In this document: piece after piece, positions 1-8,719 of the stretch
Numbering within the stretch: position 1 is the stretch's first letter
Layout of the letters: every line of letters starts with the position of its first letter
Origin: Candidatus Flexicrinis proximus
Lineage (GTDB): Bacteria > Chloroflexota > Anaerolineae > Aggregatilineales > Phototrophicaceae
DNA length: 23,794 nt
Assembly (NCBI GenBank): GCA_016712885.1
Contig: JADJQF010000022.1
Location: forward strand, 1 to 23,794
Reading direction: 5' to 3'
Notes under the pieces: generated by a model
Told to the model about the DNA's origin: nothing
What the model saw: the letters and a program-made list of their open reading frames with translations, nothing else
Database searches by the model: none
Program-made: the position numbers and the translations under genes

Positions 1-337
1 AATTGCCTCACCCATTGTGTTTCAAGGCGGCATAAGCAAGAACGTCGGCGCGTCGTCAAGGCGTTTGAAAGCGTCACCGGCCATGATATCATTGTCGATC
101 AATTGGGTCATCTCATGGGGGCAATCGGCGTCGCGATCCTGGCGCGCAAACAGCAGCAGCACCGGTTTGACTTCGACATCAAGGATATCGAATTCAGAAC
201 GTGGGTGTGGACTGTAATTGGATGTCCAAACGACCGCGAACTGGTCTGCGTGCTGCGCGACCCCAGTTTCTGGATGCGTGATGGGGAATCGCTGTCCGGC
301 GGGTATCGTCAATGCTAAAGAGAAATTGGCCCTTTAA
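1..337 (+). CDS. C-terminal end of a BadF/BadG/BcrA/BcrD-type ATPase (CoA-dehydratase activase), 5' truncated
   Basis: The left edge cuts into a gene whose last ~110 residues remain. Reading across two or three frame slips gives FQGGISKNVG, then VVKAFESVTGHDIIVDQLGH, LMGAIGVAILAR, FDFDIKDIEFRT, GCPNDRELVCVLRD and finally NRCPAG before a TAA at 335-337. FQGG-N-G followed by the HLMGAIGAA-like stretch is typical of the ASKHA-fold activases of 2-hydroxyacyl-CoA dehydratases and benzoyl-CoA reductases. These hydrolyse ATP to drive an electron into the partner reductase. A terminal Cys-Pro-rich segment is usual in the longer activase-like proteins. Slips fall near 45-58 and near 270-285. The partner subunits would lie to the left of the window. 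The family call is good; the exact substrate cannot be told from the tail. Confidence 0.72.
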
Positions 338-679
338 GATCTGATCAACGATGCACAAGGACGGCTCCAGTCCAGACACCGCAGACATATGCATTCGTCG
401 CGCCGCAGCGGTTGACCAGCCCCGGGAGTGCCCGTCGTCAGGCGCCTTCTGTCCGGACACTGGGGGCAAAAACGAATAAACGCTTTGGCGCACTGGTTTG
501 GCAGACGGTGTGACAACCTGCCTTGTGGCGGACGCTGGTGGTGCATTTGAGCAGCACGCGACATTTTGAACCAGGCATTCGGCATAGTGTCTCTCCGCGA
601 CGCGCGCGTGTCGCGAAGAGACGTCCACAGGACGGGTGCCAACACGCCCGAAGCACTGCCAAAAGCGTGATATAATGAG
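338..679. other. Stretch without a confident gene between the activase and the secreted-protein pair
   Basis: No reading frame here shows a convincing domain on either strand. On the minus strand, ATG at 585 opens a short frame ending near 334. In a neighbouring frame it reads AECLVQN followed by CCSN, faintly like the Cys pairs of a zinc ribbon, but this would need indels and is not called. TGATATAAT at 668-676 fits an extended -10 box, yet similarity to the downstream protein reaches back to about 680. It may therefore be coding rather than a promoter. The hairpin at 589-622 is the clearest structure in the stretch. Confidence 0.4.
589..622. repeat. Inverted repeat: 12 pairs with one mismatch, 8-nt loop
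   Basis: GTCTCT (589-594) pairs with AGAGAC (617-622). After one C/A mismatch, CGCGAC (596-601) pairs with GTCGCG (610-615) around an 8-base GC loop. No T-run follows on either strand, so it is not a standard intrinsic terminator. It lies upstream of the secreted-protein pair and could be a structured leader or a protein-binding palindrome. Confidence 0.5.
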
Positions 680-2054
680 GTAATTGTGAAATAATACACA
701 ATCCCGCGCAGTATCGAGACATTCCTGTCTTCAGCCGTCGCCACTTAACAACCCCAGTACGAATCACGGTGCGAAAACTGGACCGGAACCGTCGATCCCG
801 CGATCGAGCTCGTCATGCCCTGACGGCGTGACCACCCTCTCCCGCCCAAACAACCCCTTTTCAAACGATCTTCTGGAAGCAGCGTTGTCGCTGTTCCTGC
901 TGCAAGCTGGCGCCTATTCCCTTCATCCGCGGGGAGCAAGGCACTACCGGCGAGTTCATCCCTCAGACTACAAGGACGCGCGGCTGTCGATGCGATCGAA
1001 CTCCTCTACGGGCTGCCCCTGGATGCTTTCGTTCCGGTCAGTCCGCCACAGCAGTATTTTGAGTTCGAGGCGCAGGATTGCCCTACGATTCTGACGGTGA
1101 CGAACCTCAGCGATGGCCTTCCGTTCACCTCCCCGTTCTTTTGCGACGATCAGCGACGAACAGGGTACACCGCTCGCACAGTTCTACGGAGGGACGCGGT
1201 CGAGGACCGGCTGCTCATCCCCGCTCTCAGTGGCCGCTACGAGGTCGCCGTCAGTTCTGCTGATCCCGATGTAAACGGCAGTGTGGAACTGCTTGTGAGC
1301 TGTGCCGACCAGGCCCCGGCCTGCGTACCCGGACCATCGGGGGGCGAATCCGGCGTACGCGCCTGCCGGCCATGCTTCGACGACGATTTTGGCGGAGACG
1401 TGTGCGACGCCTTCACAATCGATGTGGAACGGTCGGGCGGCACGGCGGTTTTCACCTGGGCACCTGTTGAAGGCGCAGAATGGTATATCTTCAGCGTCAT
1501 GGACGCATCCGGCGGCCTGGTGATGGATTCGCCCCGGCTGATCGAAGACGGCACCACCCATACCTATATCTTCAATCCGGCTGACCTGCCGCGCGGTCCG
1601 TTCACGGCATTCGTCTCCGCGGGTGCGGAAACCGGCGATCCGGACTATCTCTGTGTGGCTGAAGTTGAAATCAGCTTCGACGGTGACGTGACTGATACTT
1701 GTACCGGTCTTGAGGTCGGTGCCGATATCGTCCCGGGCGCGGCGCGGGCCGTGGTGCGTGCATTGGAACGCCGTACCCGACGCACAGGCGTACCTACTCC
1801 ATATCTACGCGGTCGCGGACGACGGCGGGCTGATCGGCATCCGCGTACTGACGGTGCCGGGCGATGCGACCACCTACCACCTTAGCGACCTATTCCCCGC
1901 GGAATACGACCAGTATCAGGTGCGTGTCGCAGCCTACTCTGAAGCGAGCGGCGGCGGTGCGTTCGGAGATATGCCTCAGGGCTATCTATGCGACGGCGAT
2001 GTCACGATTACCTTCGGACCGTTGGGGCCGGTCGAGTGGGGGCCTGCGGTTTGA
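680..2054 (+). CDS. Secreted multidomain protein, paralog 1 (PPC-like, Cys beta-module, two FN3-like repeats); 5' end unresolved, frameshifted
   Basis: Several frames join into one extracellular protein ending at TGA 2052-2054. At about 690-990 is a PPC-like beta-sandwich (VRITVRNWTGTVDPAIELV after dropping one A near 776, then LLEAALSLFLLQAGAYSL). At about 1040-1380 is a beta-module with FEAQDCPTILTVTN, SGRYEVAV, DVNGSVELLVSC and a Cys-Pro cluster. Two FN3-like repeats follow at about 1400-1690 (FTWAPVEGAEWYIFSV) and 1700-2040 (WNAVPDAQAYLLHIYAV). The next gene has the same order with matching motifs, so the two are tandem duplicates. I see no signal peptide or start codon; the 5' end may be damaged or lie upstream of 680. 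Breaks are near 776, 835, 960, 1160 and 1765. Location outside the membrane is inferred from paralog 2. Function is unknown; glycan or surface binding is a guess. Confidence 0.6.
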
Positions 2055-2078
2055 TATCGCATTGAGAGGAAGTGCGAG

Positions 2079-4199
2079 ATGAAACGAGGATACGATAATC
2101 CCTTCAGACTAAGAGTGCTCCAGTTCATCCTCGTCACATTGGTCTTCTCTATGCTGACGAGTTCGAGTACCGAGAGCATCGCACAGAGCGGCGGCGCGCT
2201 GGTTACGGCTCCAGAGTCTACGGCACCATCTCAAGCGCGACCCCGTATGTGAGCTATCGGTTCTCAGGGCAGCAGGGCGATTTGGTCGCCATTGCGTCTG
2301 TTTCATGGACGGGGACACTCGACATCCGGCTCGAAATGGTCGCGCCGGATGGCACGCTGGTAATCACAGCACCGGGACACATCGCAAGCCGAGTCGTTCG
2401 ACGCTGGTCTCTCCGCGTTCCTGCCGCAGCACGGCGTATATGTGCTGCGGTTGAGCTGGCGATGGCCAGACAGAGGGCGACTTCGTGTTGAGCGCGTGAC
2501 CGGGCGGGCCGCCATTTCGCCCGCGCCGCTCGTGTACGGCCAGGCACTCGATATCACTGTCGTGCCGGATGCGCCGCTGCAGTATTTCTCCTTTGAGGCT
2601 GGACACTGCCCGACGACGCTGGTTATCAGCGATACCGGCCGTGGAGAACCTGCGGTCTTTCCTGCCGCGGTGAAGGTGCGCGACCAGCGCGGCCAGGCGG
2701 TGGCGTTACCGCGCGTCGCCCAGACCTTCGAAGACCGGGTCACAGTCGAGGCCTACAGCGGCCGCTATGAGGTCGAAGTCGGTCCGGCAGATCATGCAGT
2801 GAACGGGACACTCCCGGTTGCTCGTGACCTGCTCAGGCGATGCTCGGGTTGCCAGCCCGCTTCCGGCACCTCAATCGGCGGCGAGTGCCCTGGCTGCCCA
2901 AGCCTCGACGAATGGGTGGACGGCGGCGGCTGCCGGATCTCAGGTTACTGGCCGAGTCCGACGTAGACGACGCCACCCGTTTCACGGTGACATGGACGCC
3001 GCTGGAGGGCGCGAATGGGTATGCCGTATATGTGCCGGCATCCCGCTGGGCGGTGGCGAAGTCTATCTGACCCATGCGGAATGGGTGGCGGGCAACCCGA
3101 CACAGCTTACCTGGGTTCTGCCCGGCACGGGTTACAGCGGATCCACGTTCAGGTTGCAGGCGTTGGTCGGCGGTGTCGTGATCTGCACCGACGAGACCGA
3201 AGTCAGACTTCCCGGCCAGGAGATCGTGTGTCCTGACCTCGATCTGCAGCCACCCTGGTCGATCCGGCGGAAGGCATCATGCGCGCGACATGGTTCGGCG
3301 TGGAAGCGATCGACGGTTATCAACTCACCGTGTTCGCCACCGACGCAGTCGGCGCGTCGAGACTGAGCAGTACACTTCGGAAACCATCCCGCCAGGGGTG
3401 ACCAGTATCGAGTTCAGGCTCCCCAACGGCTACGTGAGCTTCCGGTTTGTGCTGCGGCTGGTCGGCGCCGGTGCCCTGTACGGACGAGATCGTCGTGCAG
3501 CCAAACGGCTCGCCATGCGCCGTCCGCACCAATCGAACTGACGTTGCGGTGCGGGTCGGGCCAGGGGCTGTCGCGCGGCCAACTTCGATGAGCATGCCGC
3601 CCGGCATCGAATACACGGTGATCGGCCAGGGCCGCGGACGGTACGGGCATGCTCTGGTGGCAGCTCGACAAGACCGAGTTCGCCGGTCACGAGCGTCATC
3701 AGCCTGTGGGTTGCGCAGGCGGATGTCGAGGAAGTTGGCGTGGTGTACGCAAATCCCGCAAGTCGAAATCCCACCGATCATTCCGGAACCGGAGGATCCA
3801 CCCGAGACCGGTTGGGGTCCGTGCGGCTCGTGCGGCACCTGCGGCCATCCTGCCAGTGAATGCGTCACATCTCCCGACGGCCAGTGCCTGTGGGATCCGG
3901 CAACCTGCCAGAGCCAGGAACCCGGGCCAGGTGACGATGATGACGACGAACCCGTGTGCGCGCGGTTTCCGTGGCGATCGATATGGGGAACTGCTTCGGC
4001 GGGGGTTCGGTCAGCCTCGACACAGCGCCGAACTGCCCGGGCGGTTATACGCCAGGAACGTCGGTTCAGGCGTACGCCAGTGCCGAAGATCAGGAAATGT
4101 GTCGTGAAGTCGTGGAGCGGCTGCCATGCGTCCGGCGCGAGCCCAAGCGTGACCTTCACGCGCCACAATTGCACACTGGTTGCGCCTATGGGCTACTAG
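2079..4199 (+). CDS. Secreted multidomain protein, paralog 2 (PPC-like, Cys beta-module, FN3-like x2, SH3b-like, Cys/acid-rich tail), frameshifted
   Basis: ATG at 2079 follows a GAGAGGAAG ribosome site and begins a signal peptide (basic MKRGYDNPFRLR, then hydrophobic VLQFILVTLVFSML, cleavage near SIAQ). About 700 residues follow, across roughly ten slips. At 2200-2510 is a PPC-like domain (VYGTISSATPYVSYRFSGQQ, GTLDIRLEMVAPDG). At 2575-2900 is the Cys beta-module (SFEAGHCPTTLVIS, SGRYEVEV, AVNGT). FN3-like repeats lie at 2930-3220 (FTVTWTPLEGANGYAVYV) and 3230-3490 (ATWFGVEAIDGYQLTVFA). An SH3b-like domain spans 3510-3740 (DVAVRVGPG, IEYTVIGQG, LWWQLDKTEFA). Then come a Pro/Glu linker, GPCGSCGTCG, a GDDDDDEPVC acidic patch and a Cys-containing C-terminal domain ending in TAG at 4197-4199. 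It starts 24 bp after paralog 1 stops, so the two are probably co-transcribed. The function is not recognised; an envelope or adhesion role is inference. Confidence 0.7.
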
Positions 4200-4230
4200 A
4201 TCAGCCTCGCCAGTAACACAGTAGCAGGCG

Positions 4231-4262
4231 AAGCCCCTGAGGTGACTCAGGGGCTTCTTGTG
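4231..4262 (+). terminator. Intrinsic-type terminator after the secreted-protein pair
   Basis: AAGCCCCTGA (4231-4240) pairs perfectly with TCAGGGGCTT (4247-4256) around a 6-base loop, 32 bp after the stop codon of paralog 2. The following CTTGTG is only weakly T-rich, but position and stem strength fit a terminator. Confidence 0.75.
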
Positions 4263-4420
4263 ATCGGCCTGTCGGCCTTGGCCGTAAAAACGTGCAATTC
4301 GTCTGCGGAAGTGGTGCAATTTGGCGCGCCTGCGGACAATACACGGGATTACAATACGTATTAAAGGTGCGAACATCCCTGGAAACACGGGGTAGTTCAG
4401 GTTATTAGAGAGGACATCAC

Positions 4421-5225
4421 CATGAAAGTGATGAACAAGGTCATCGTGGTTACGGGGCGGCAGCGGTATCGGACGTGCGCTCGTGCACCTGCTGGTAATC
4501 GGGGCGCGCGGGTTGCCGCCGTGGATATCAACGAGAAGACCCTGAAAGAAACGGTTGAGCTTGCAGGCCCGAACAAGGACAAGATCAGCAACACATCGTG
4601 AACGTGGCTGATCGCCAGGCCGTTGAGGCCCTGCCGCAGCAGGTGATCGACGCCCACGGAACCGTTGACGCGATCATCAACAACGCAGGCATCATCCAAC
4701 CCGTTCGTTCGGCTGAACGACCTGCCCTATGACGCAATCGAGCGTGCTGAAGGTCAATCTATACAGCGTGATTTACATGATCAGTCTTCTTGCCGCACCT
4801 GCTGGCGCGGCCCGGAAAGTCATATCGTCGACCTGTCGAGCATGGGCGGGTTCTTCCCGGTGCCGGGCCAAACCCTGTACGGGGCATCGAAGGCGGCCGT
4901 CAAATTACTGACTGAAGGGCTTTACGCAGAACTCACCGAGACGAACACGCGGGTGACGGTGGTCTTCCCAGGGGCGGTTGCGACCAACATCTCGCAGAAC
5001 TCCGGCGTGTCGATCGGCACACGCAGCGAAAGCAGCAGCGCCAAGAGCTTCCCGACCACTCCGCCCGAACGCGCCGCAGAGATCATCGTCGACGGCATGG
5101 AGCGCGATCAGTTCCATGTCTACGTCGGCCGGGATTCGAAGATGATGAACTACCTGTATCGCCTAAGCCCCTGACGCGCCACCCGGTTCATGTATAATCA
5201 GATGAAGGGACTGCTTCCGAGTTGA
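4421..5225 (+). CDS. Short-chain dehydrogenase/reductase (SDR), frameshifted and with an in-frame TGA
   Basis: This is a classical NAD(P)-dependent Rossmann-fold oxidoreductase of about 268 codons, the usual size. ATG 4421 follows GAGAGG. The N-terminus reads VIVVTG then GGSGIG once a missing G at the GGGG run near 4455-4458 is restored: the cofactor-binding TGxxxGIG. Next come AVDINE (acidic residue, favouring NAD), INNAGIIQP (4675-4700) and VDLSSMGGF with the active-site Ser. The catalytic Tyr and Lys are at 4878-4880 and 4890-4892 (YGASK). Slips occur near 4458, 4595, 4700 and 4790. At 5172-5174 a TGA interrupts the same frame, which then continues RATRFMYNQMKGLLPS to TGA 5223-5225, a normal tail for this SDR type. 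The substrate is unknown. It is convergent with the importer operon. Confidence 0.82.
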
Positions 5226-5289
5226 GCGCATCGGGTGATTACGCTTTCCGCGTTCGGTGACGACGAGTGCTACCCATAAGTTCAGTATG

Positions 5290-5322
5290 AAGCCCTTCTC
5301 ACAAAAAGCAGAAGGGCTTTTT
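5290..5322 (+). terminator. Rho-independent terminator after the SDR gene
   Basis: AAGCCCTTCT (5290-5299) pairs perfectly with AGAAGGGCTT (5310-5319), followed by a T-run at 5318-5322. It lies 64 bp after the downstream SDR stop. This supports the reading in which the gene ends at 5225. It may also stop transcripts coming from the opposite-strand regulator gene. Confidence 0.85.
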
Positions 5323-5407
5323 GATTAACTCGTCGGACATCTGCCCCTCTACTTGCCGTCAGAGCGACATACAGCGCACCGGAAAGTTGATCGCTGGCGG
5401 CTTAGGA

Positions 5408-6425
5408 CTACCTGACCGCGCCAGTGCTTTTGCGAATAACAAACTCGGGATAGAGTACGCGTTGATGCACGGGTGTATGCGGTTGTTTGATGAGCGAGAC
5501 GAGATACTCTACAGACTGTTCGCCCAGCGCGGAAAAATCCTGATGAACGGTGGTCAATGAGGGTAGAAAGTACGCCGATTCCCGGTATGTCATCGAAGCC
5601 GACGACCGAGACATCCTCCGGGATACGCAGCCCGCGCTCGCTCAGTGCGGCCATCGCGCCTAGCGCCATCTGGTCGTTGCCCACAACAACAGCAGTGAAA
5701 TCGGCCCGGCTTTTCAGCAAGGACTGCATGCCTGCGCAACCACTTTGGGCCGACCAGTGGGCCCTCAACGCTCAGGGCGTGCGGCAGACCGTGCTGATCC
5801 ATCGTGTCCATCCAGCTCTTGTGGCGCATGATGGCATCGTACCAGGTCATCGGGCCGCTGATCTCGGCGATCTTTCGATGGCCGAGGCCAATCAGATGCT
5901 CAACGGCCAGCCTTGAGCCGTAGCCTGGTCTATCCCGACCGAGGCTTGACCCGGTTGAGGCTTCGTGTCGATTTGGATGAAAGGGATGCTGCCGATCAAT
6001 TCCTTAATTTCGGTTGTGAAGTCCGAGAGGATTGGGGCGATGATGATCAGGCCGTCAATCAGGTGCTCGTGCAGGTTATCAAGCGCCGCGGTGATCTCCT
6101 CACGCCTGAGCTGCTCGACCGCGCTTGGAGACACACGGTAGCCCCGCTTCTTGGCGTGCTGCGTGATGTTAGACAGCATCTGCCCGGGACCGTAATAGGT
6201 GGTGCCGAAACTGATGATGGCGATCGTATCCGAGCGATTGGTGACGAGGCTACGTGCGGCGCGGTTAGGGCGGTACTTCAATTCCTGAATTGACTTGAGA
6301 ACCCGCTTGCGCGTCTCGTCAGATACGCTGGGATGGTTATTGATGACACGGGAGACTGTTTGGTATGAGACTCCGGAGTGTTGTGCCACATCATGGAGTG
6401 TCTTGGCTCTTTGCGCTGTTTTCAT
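5408..6425 (-). CDS. LacI-family transcriptional regulator (frameshifted)
   Basis: ATG at 6425 opens a LacI/GalR protein of about 339 codons, the family's normal length. Residues 9-28 form the helix-turn-helix (TLHDVAQHSGVSYQTVSRVI). The hinge helix follows (YRPNRAARSL), then the periplasmic-binding-protein-like effector domain (SDTIAIISFG, DGLIIIAP, FTAVVVGNDQMALGAMAAL, VSVVGFDDIPG). The C-terminus is TPVHQRVLYPEF and RKSTGAVR before TAG at 5408-5410. The fragments lie in three frames, with slips near 5900, 5760 and 5590. It follows the importer genes on the same strand and probably represses them, releasing DNA when its sugar binds. A LacI-type palindrome sits at the importer promoter (11352-11365). 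The effector is inferred to be the imported sugar or a derivative. Confidence 0.88.
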
Positions 6426-6579
6426 GACAAGCTTCCATACGATTTTGGCGTGACCCGGCACCCATATTTGGGTCTCGATGCCAGAACCCGGTTCCGCGGC
6501 GACCAAAGCATAACAGAAGGGATACGTGCCCGGAGCGTCCCTTTCAGCACCGGCTATCCAGTCAATCCGATTGCGCCGG

Positions 6580-7568
6580 CTACGACGCGGCCGAAGCTGA
6601 TCGCCGTCCGAATCCCAGTAACCCTGACGGCTGCTGAGCAGTTTCTGTAGACCCACAAAAGCGAACAGCAGGATACCAATGACGATCTTGATCCACCAGG
6701 GAGTCAATGAACCATCGAGTGTGAGATAGGTTTGGATCGTTCCCAGCGTCAGTACCGCGATAAATGTGCCGATCACATAACCAACACCGCCGGTCAGCAG
6801 GGTTCCACCAATAACCACGGCAGCAATCACATCCAGCTCCAGGCCTACGGCAATGGTCGAGTCGCCGGAGTGTTTGGAGAGCGAAAGGACGATGCCGGCA
6901 AGTGTCGCCAGGAAACTGCTCATGGCGTATACCGAGATGGTGGTCTGGCCCACAGGCACACCCAGCAGCAGCGCCGCATCGGAATTGCCGCCGAGGGCGT
7001 AGACATTGCGCCCATAGCGCGTGAAATGCGCCAGGAAGATCCCAACAATCAGCATAAACAGGAACGCCCCTGCCGCGAACGTGATGCGGCCGCGATCCGG
7101 GAAGATGTAAACCAGGTCGGAGATCTGATCGTAGAAGGGATGTTCGATGCGTATCGAATCGGTCGAGAGGACATAGGCCATCCCGCGCGCCAGGAAAAGA
7201 CCCGAAAGTGTCGCTATGAACGCCGGTATTCGGAAATAGTGGATGAAGATTCCCATGACTGCGCCAAAGGTAGTCCCGATGGCCAGCATCACGACGAATG
7301 CAACGAGCGGGTGCCACCCGTTACGGTCGATCATCAGTGCGCAGAAGACACCTGTGAAGGCAATCACCGAACCCACCGACAGGTCAATCCCGCCCGAAAT
7401 GATGACGAACGTCATCCCGATCGCGGCTATCCCCAGTACGCATTGTCCCTGAGCAGGTTACCGATGACGCGCATGGAACCAAAACTCGAGAAGCGTGGAG
7501 TAGGCAAACAGGTAGAGTGCCGCAAAGACAAGAAAGGTCATAAGTAGGGGGATAAAGCGCGATCTCAT
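6580..7568 (-). CDS. yjfF: Galactofuranose-type ABC importer permease YjfF (frameshifted; 3' end approximate)
   Basis: This is an inner-membrane permease of the BPD_transp_2 (RbsC-like) family. ATG 7568 overlaps the ytfT stop by four bases (ATGA). The N-terminus (MRSRFIPLLMTFLVFAALYL) is a membrane segment. After slips near 7497 and 7443 come SMRVIGNLLRDNAY, LGIAAIG and MTFVIISGGIDLSVGSVIAF, nearly identical to E. coli YjfF. Further shared blocks are IPAFIATLSGLFLARGMAYV, LDVIAAVVIGGTLLTGGVG and WWIKIVIGILLFAF. About eight to ten membrane helices are apparent. The frame does not stop after the last helix but runs into the lacI gene. The proper stop has probably been lost to an indel; I end the gene near the TAG at 6580 in the adjacent frame. 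It should pair with YtfT to form the channel. Confidence 0.85.
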
Positions 7569-8638
7569 GCGGTTCTCCTAAACGGCTGGGTCAGGAACTG
7601 CCGGAACTCCGGAGATTGCAGAAGCAGGACGGCCAGAACGACTACCGCCTTCACGACAAGATTGGTTGTCGGATGCAGCGAGCTTACATAAAGGCCCGCG
7701 AGCATACTCTGAATAATCAGGACCCCCAGGACGCTCAGAAACAGATTGAACCGCCCTCCGTTTAGCGAGGTGCCGCCGATCACGACCGCGAGGATGGCAT
7801 CGAGTTCCGTGAACAATCCGGCGGTATGCGGATCAGCTGATTTGACCTCTCCCGCCACAATCATGCCGGCGACCGCCGCGCACATCCCTGACAGCATGTA
7901 GACAAAGAGCTTGATCATGCGCGCCTGAATCCCGGCGTAGTAGCTCGCGCGGGCATTCACGCCGACCGATTCGATAAGCAGGCCGAGCGCGGTCCGCCGG
8001 ACGAGCAGGATGACGACGATCAGAACTGCAATCGCGATCAGGATCGGGAACGGGACGCCGAACACGACGCCGCGCCCGACAAATGCGAGCGTGTCATTGG
8101 TGAAGGTGGGCGATTGCCCTCCCGTGATCATCTGCGCGATTCCGCGCCCCGCGACCATGAGAATAAGGGTCGCAATAATGGGCTGCAATTCCAGGAACGC
8201 GACCAGGATGCCGTTCCAGAGGCCGCAAACGGCGCCAATAACTATCGTGATCAGGATCACCACGCCAGGCTGCACATAGAACTCTGTCGCGCCGCCTTCG
8301 TAGCTCTTGACCAGCACGACCGCCACCGCCGCGCAGATGGCCATGACCGCGCCAACCGAAAGATCGATTCCTTTCGTTGCGATGACCAGAGCCATGCCCA
8401 ACGAGAGCAGGGCATACGGCGCAGAGCTGTCGAGGATGTTGATCAGGCTGCCGACCAGCCGATCGTTCACCATTCGAATCTCGAAGAAATTGGGCGAAAT
8501 GATCCTGTCGACGAGCAGGATGATCGCCAGCGCCAACACAGTCCAAATCAGGCGGGAATCGCCACCAAAGACGCCGATGCGTTTCAAGAGACTTAAGTTC
8601 TTTTTGGCGGGAACAGGCTGGTTATCTTCAGAAATCAT
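7565..8638 (-). CDS. ytfT: Galactofuranose-type ABC importer permease YtfT
   Basis: This intact gene of 357 codons encodes an RbsC-family membrane permease. I chose ATG 8638 because TAGGGA lies about 5-6 bases upstream; an ATG 39 bp further up lacks such a site. The N-terminus is short and soluble, followed by about nine hydrophobic segments. Diagnostic stretches shared with E. coli YtfT are INILDSSAPYALLSLGMALV, ATKGIDLSVGAVMAI, LWNGILVAFLELQPIIATLI, LMVAGRGIAQMITGGQ, LSGMCAAVAGMIVAGE and LDAILAVVIGGTSLNGGRFN. E. coli YtfT is 341 residues, so the length fits. It overlaps yjfF by four bases and follows ytfR after 81 bp. Recognition as YtfT rather than a ribose permease rests on the combined match of all four importer genes. 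Confidence 0.92.
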   Translation of the reverse strand: MISEDNQPVPAKKNLSLLKRIGVFGGDSRLIWTVLALAIILLVDRIISPNFFEIRMVNDRLVGSLINILDSSAPYALLSLGMALVIATKGIDLSVGAVMAICAAVAVVLVKSYEGGATEFYVQPGVVILITIVIGAVCGLWNGILVAFLELQPIIATLILMVAGRGIAQMITGGQSPTFTNDTLAFVGRGVVFGVPFPILIAIAVLIVVILLVRRTALGLLIESVGVNARASYYAGIQARMIKLFVYMLSGMCAAVAGMIVAGEVKSADPHTAGLFTELDAILAVVIGGTSLNGGRFNLFLSVLGVLIIQSMLAGLYVSSLHPTTNLVVKAVVVLAVLLLQSPEFRQFLTQPFRRTA

Positions 8639-8719
8639 TCTTTCCCTACAGCTTTCTTTGAATGGACCTGAAATCACTGGCGCATCGGGTCAACGCCTGC
8701 GGCGATTTCGCCGGGGCCG

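Noticed and set aside
338..585. Minus-strand zinc-ribbon-like small protein
   Set aside because: The Cys pairs appear only in a frame different from the one with the ATG, and no supporting motif or ribosome site is seen.
668..676. TGATATAAT as an extended -10 promoter for the secreted pair
   Set aside because: Coding similarity to the PPC-like domain seems to extend to about 680, too close for a leader, and no -35 box is present; kept only as a remark.
5172..5174. TGA recoded as a sense codon
   Set aside because: TGA ends several intact genes here (ytfT, ytfR, wzt), and no selenocysteine-type context is apparent; a substitution is simpler.
6732..7547. Plus-strand 271-codon open frame
   Set aside because: It lies antisense to the clearly conserved yjfF and ytfT genes and has a shadow-type composition rich in Arg, His and Asp.
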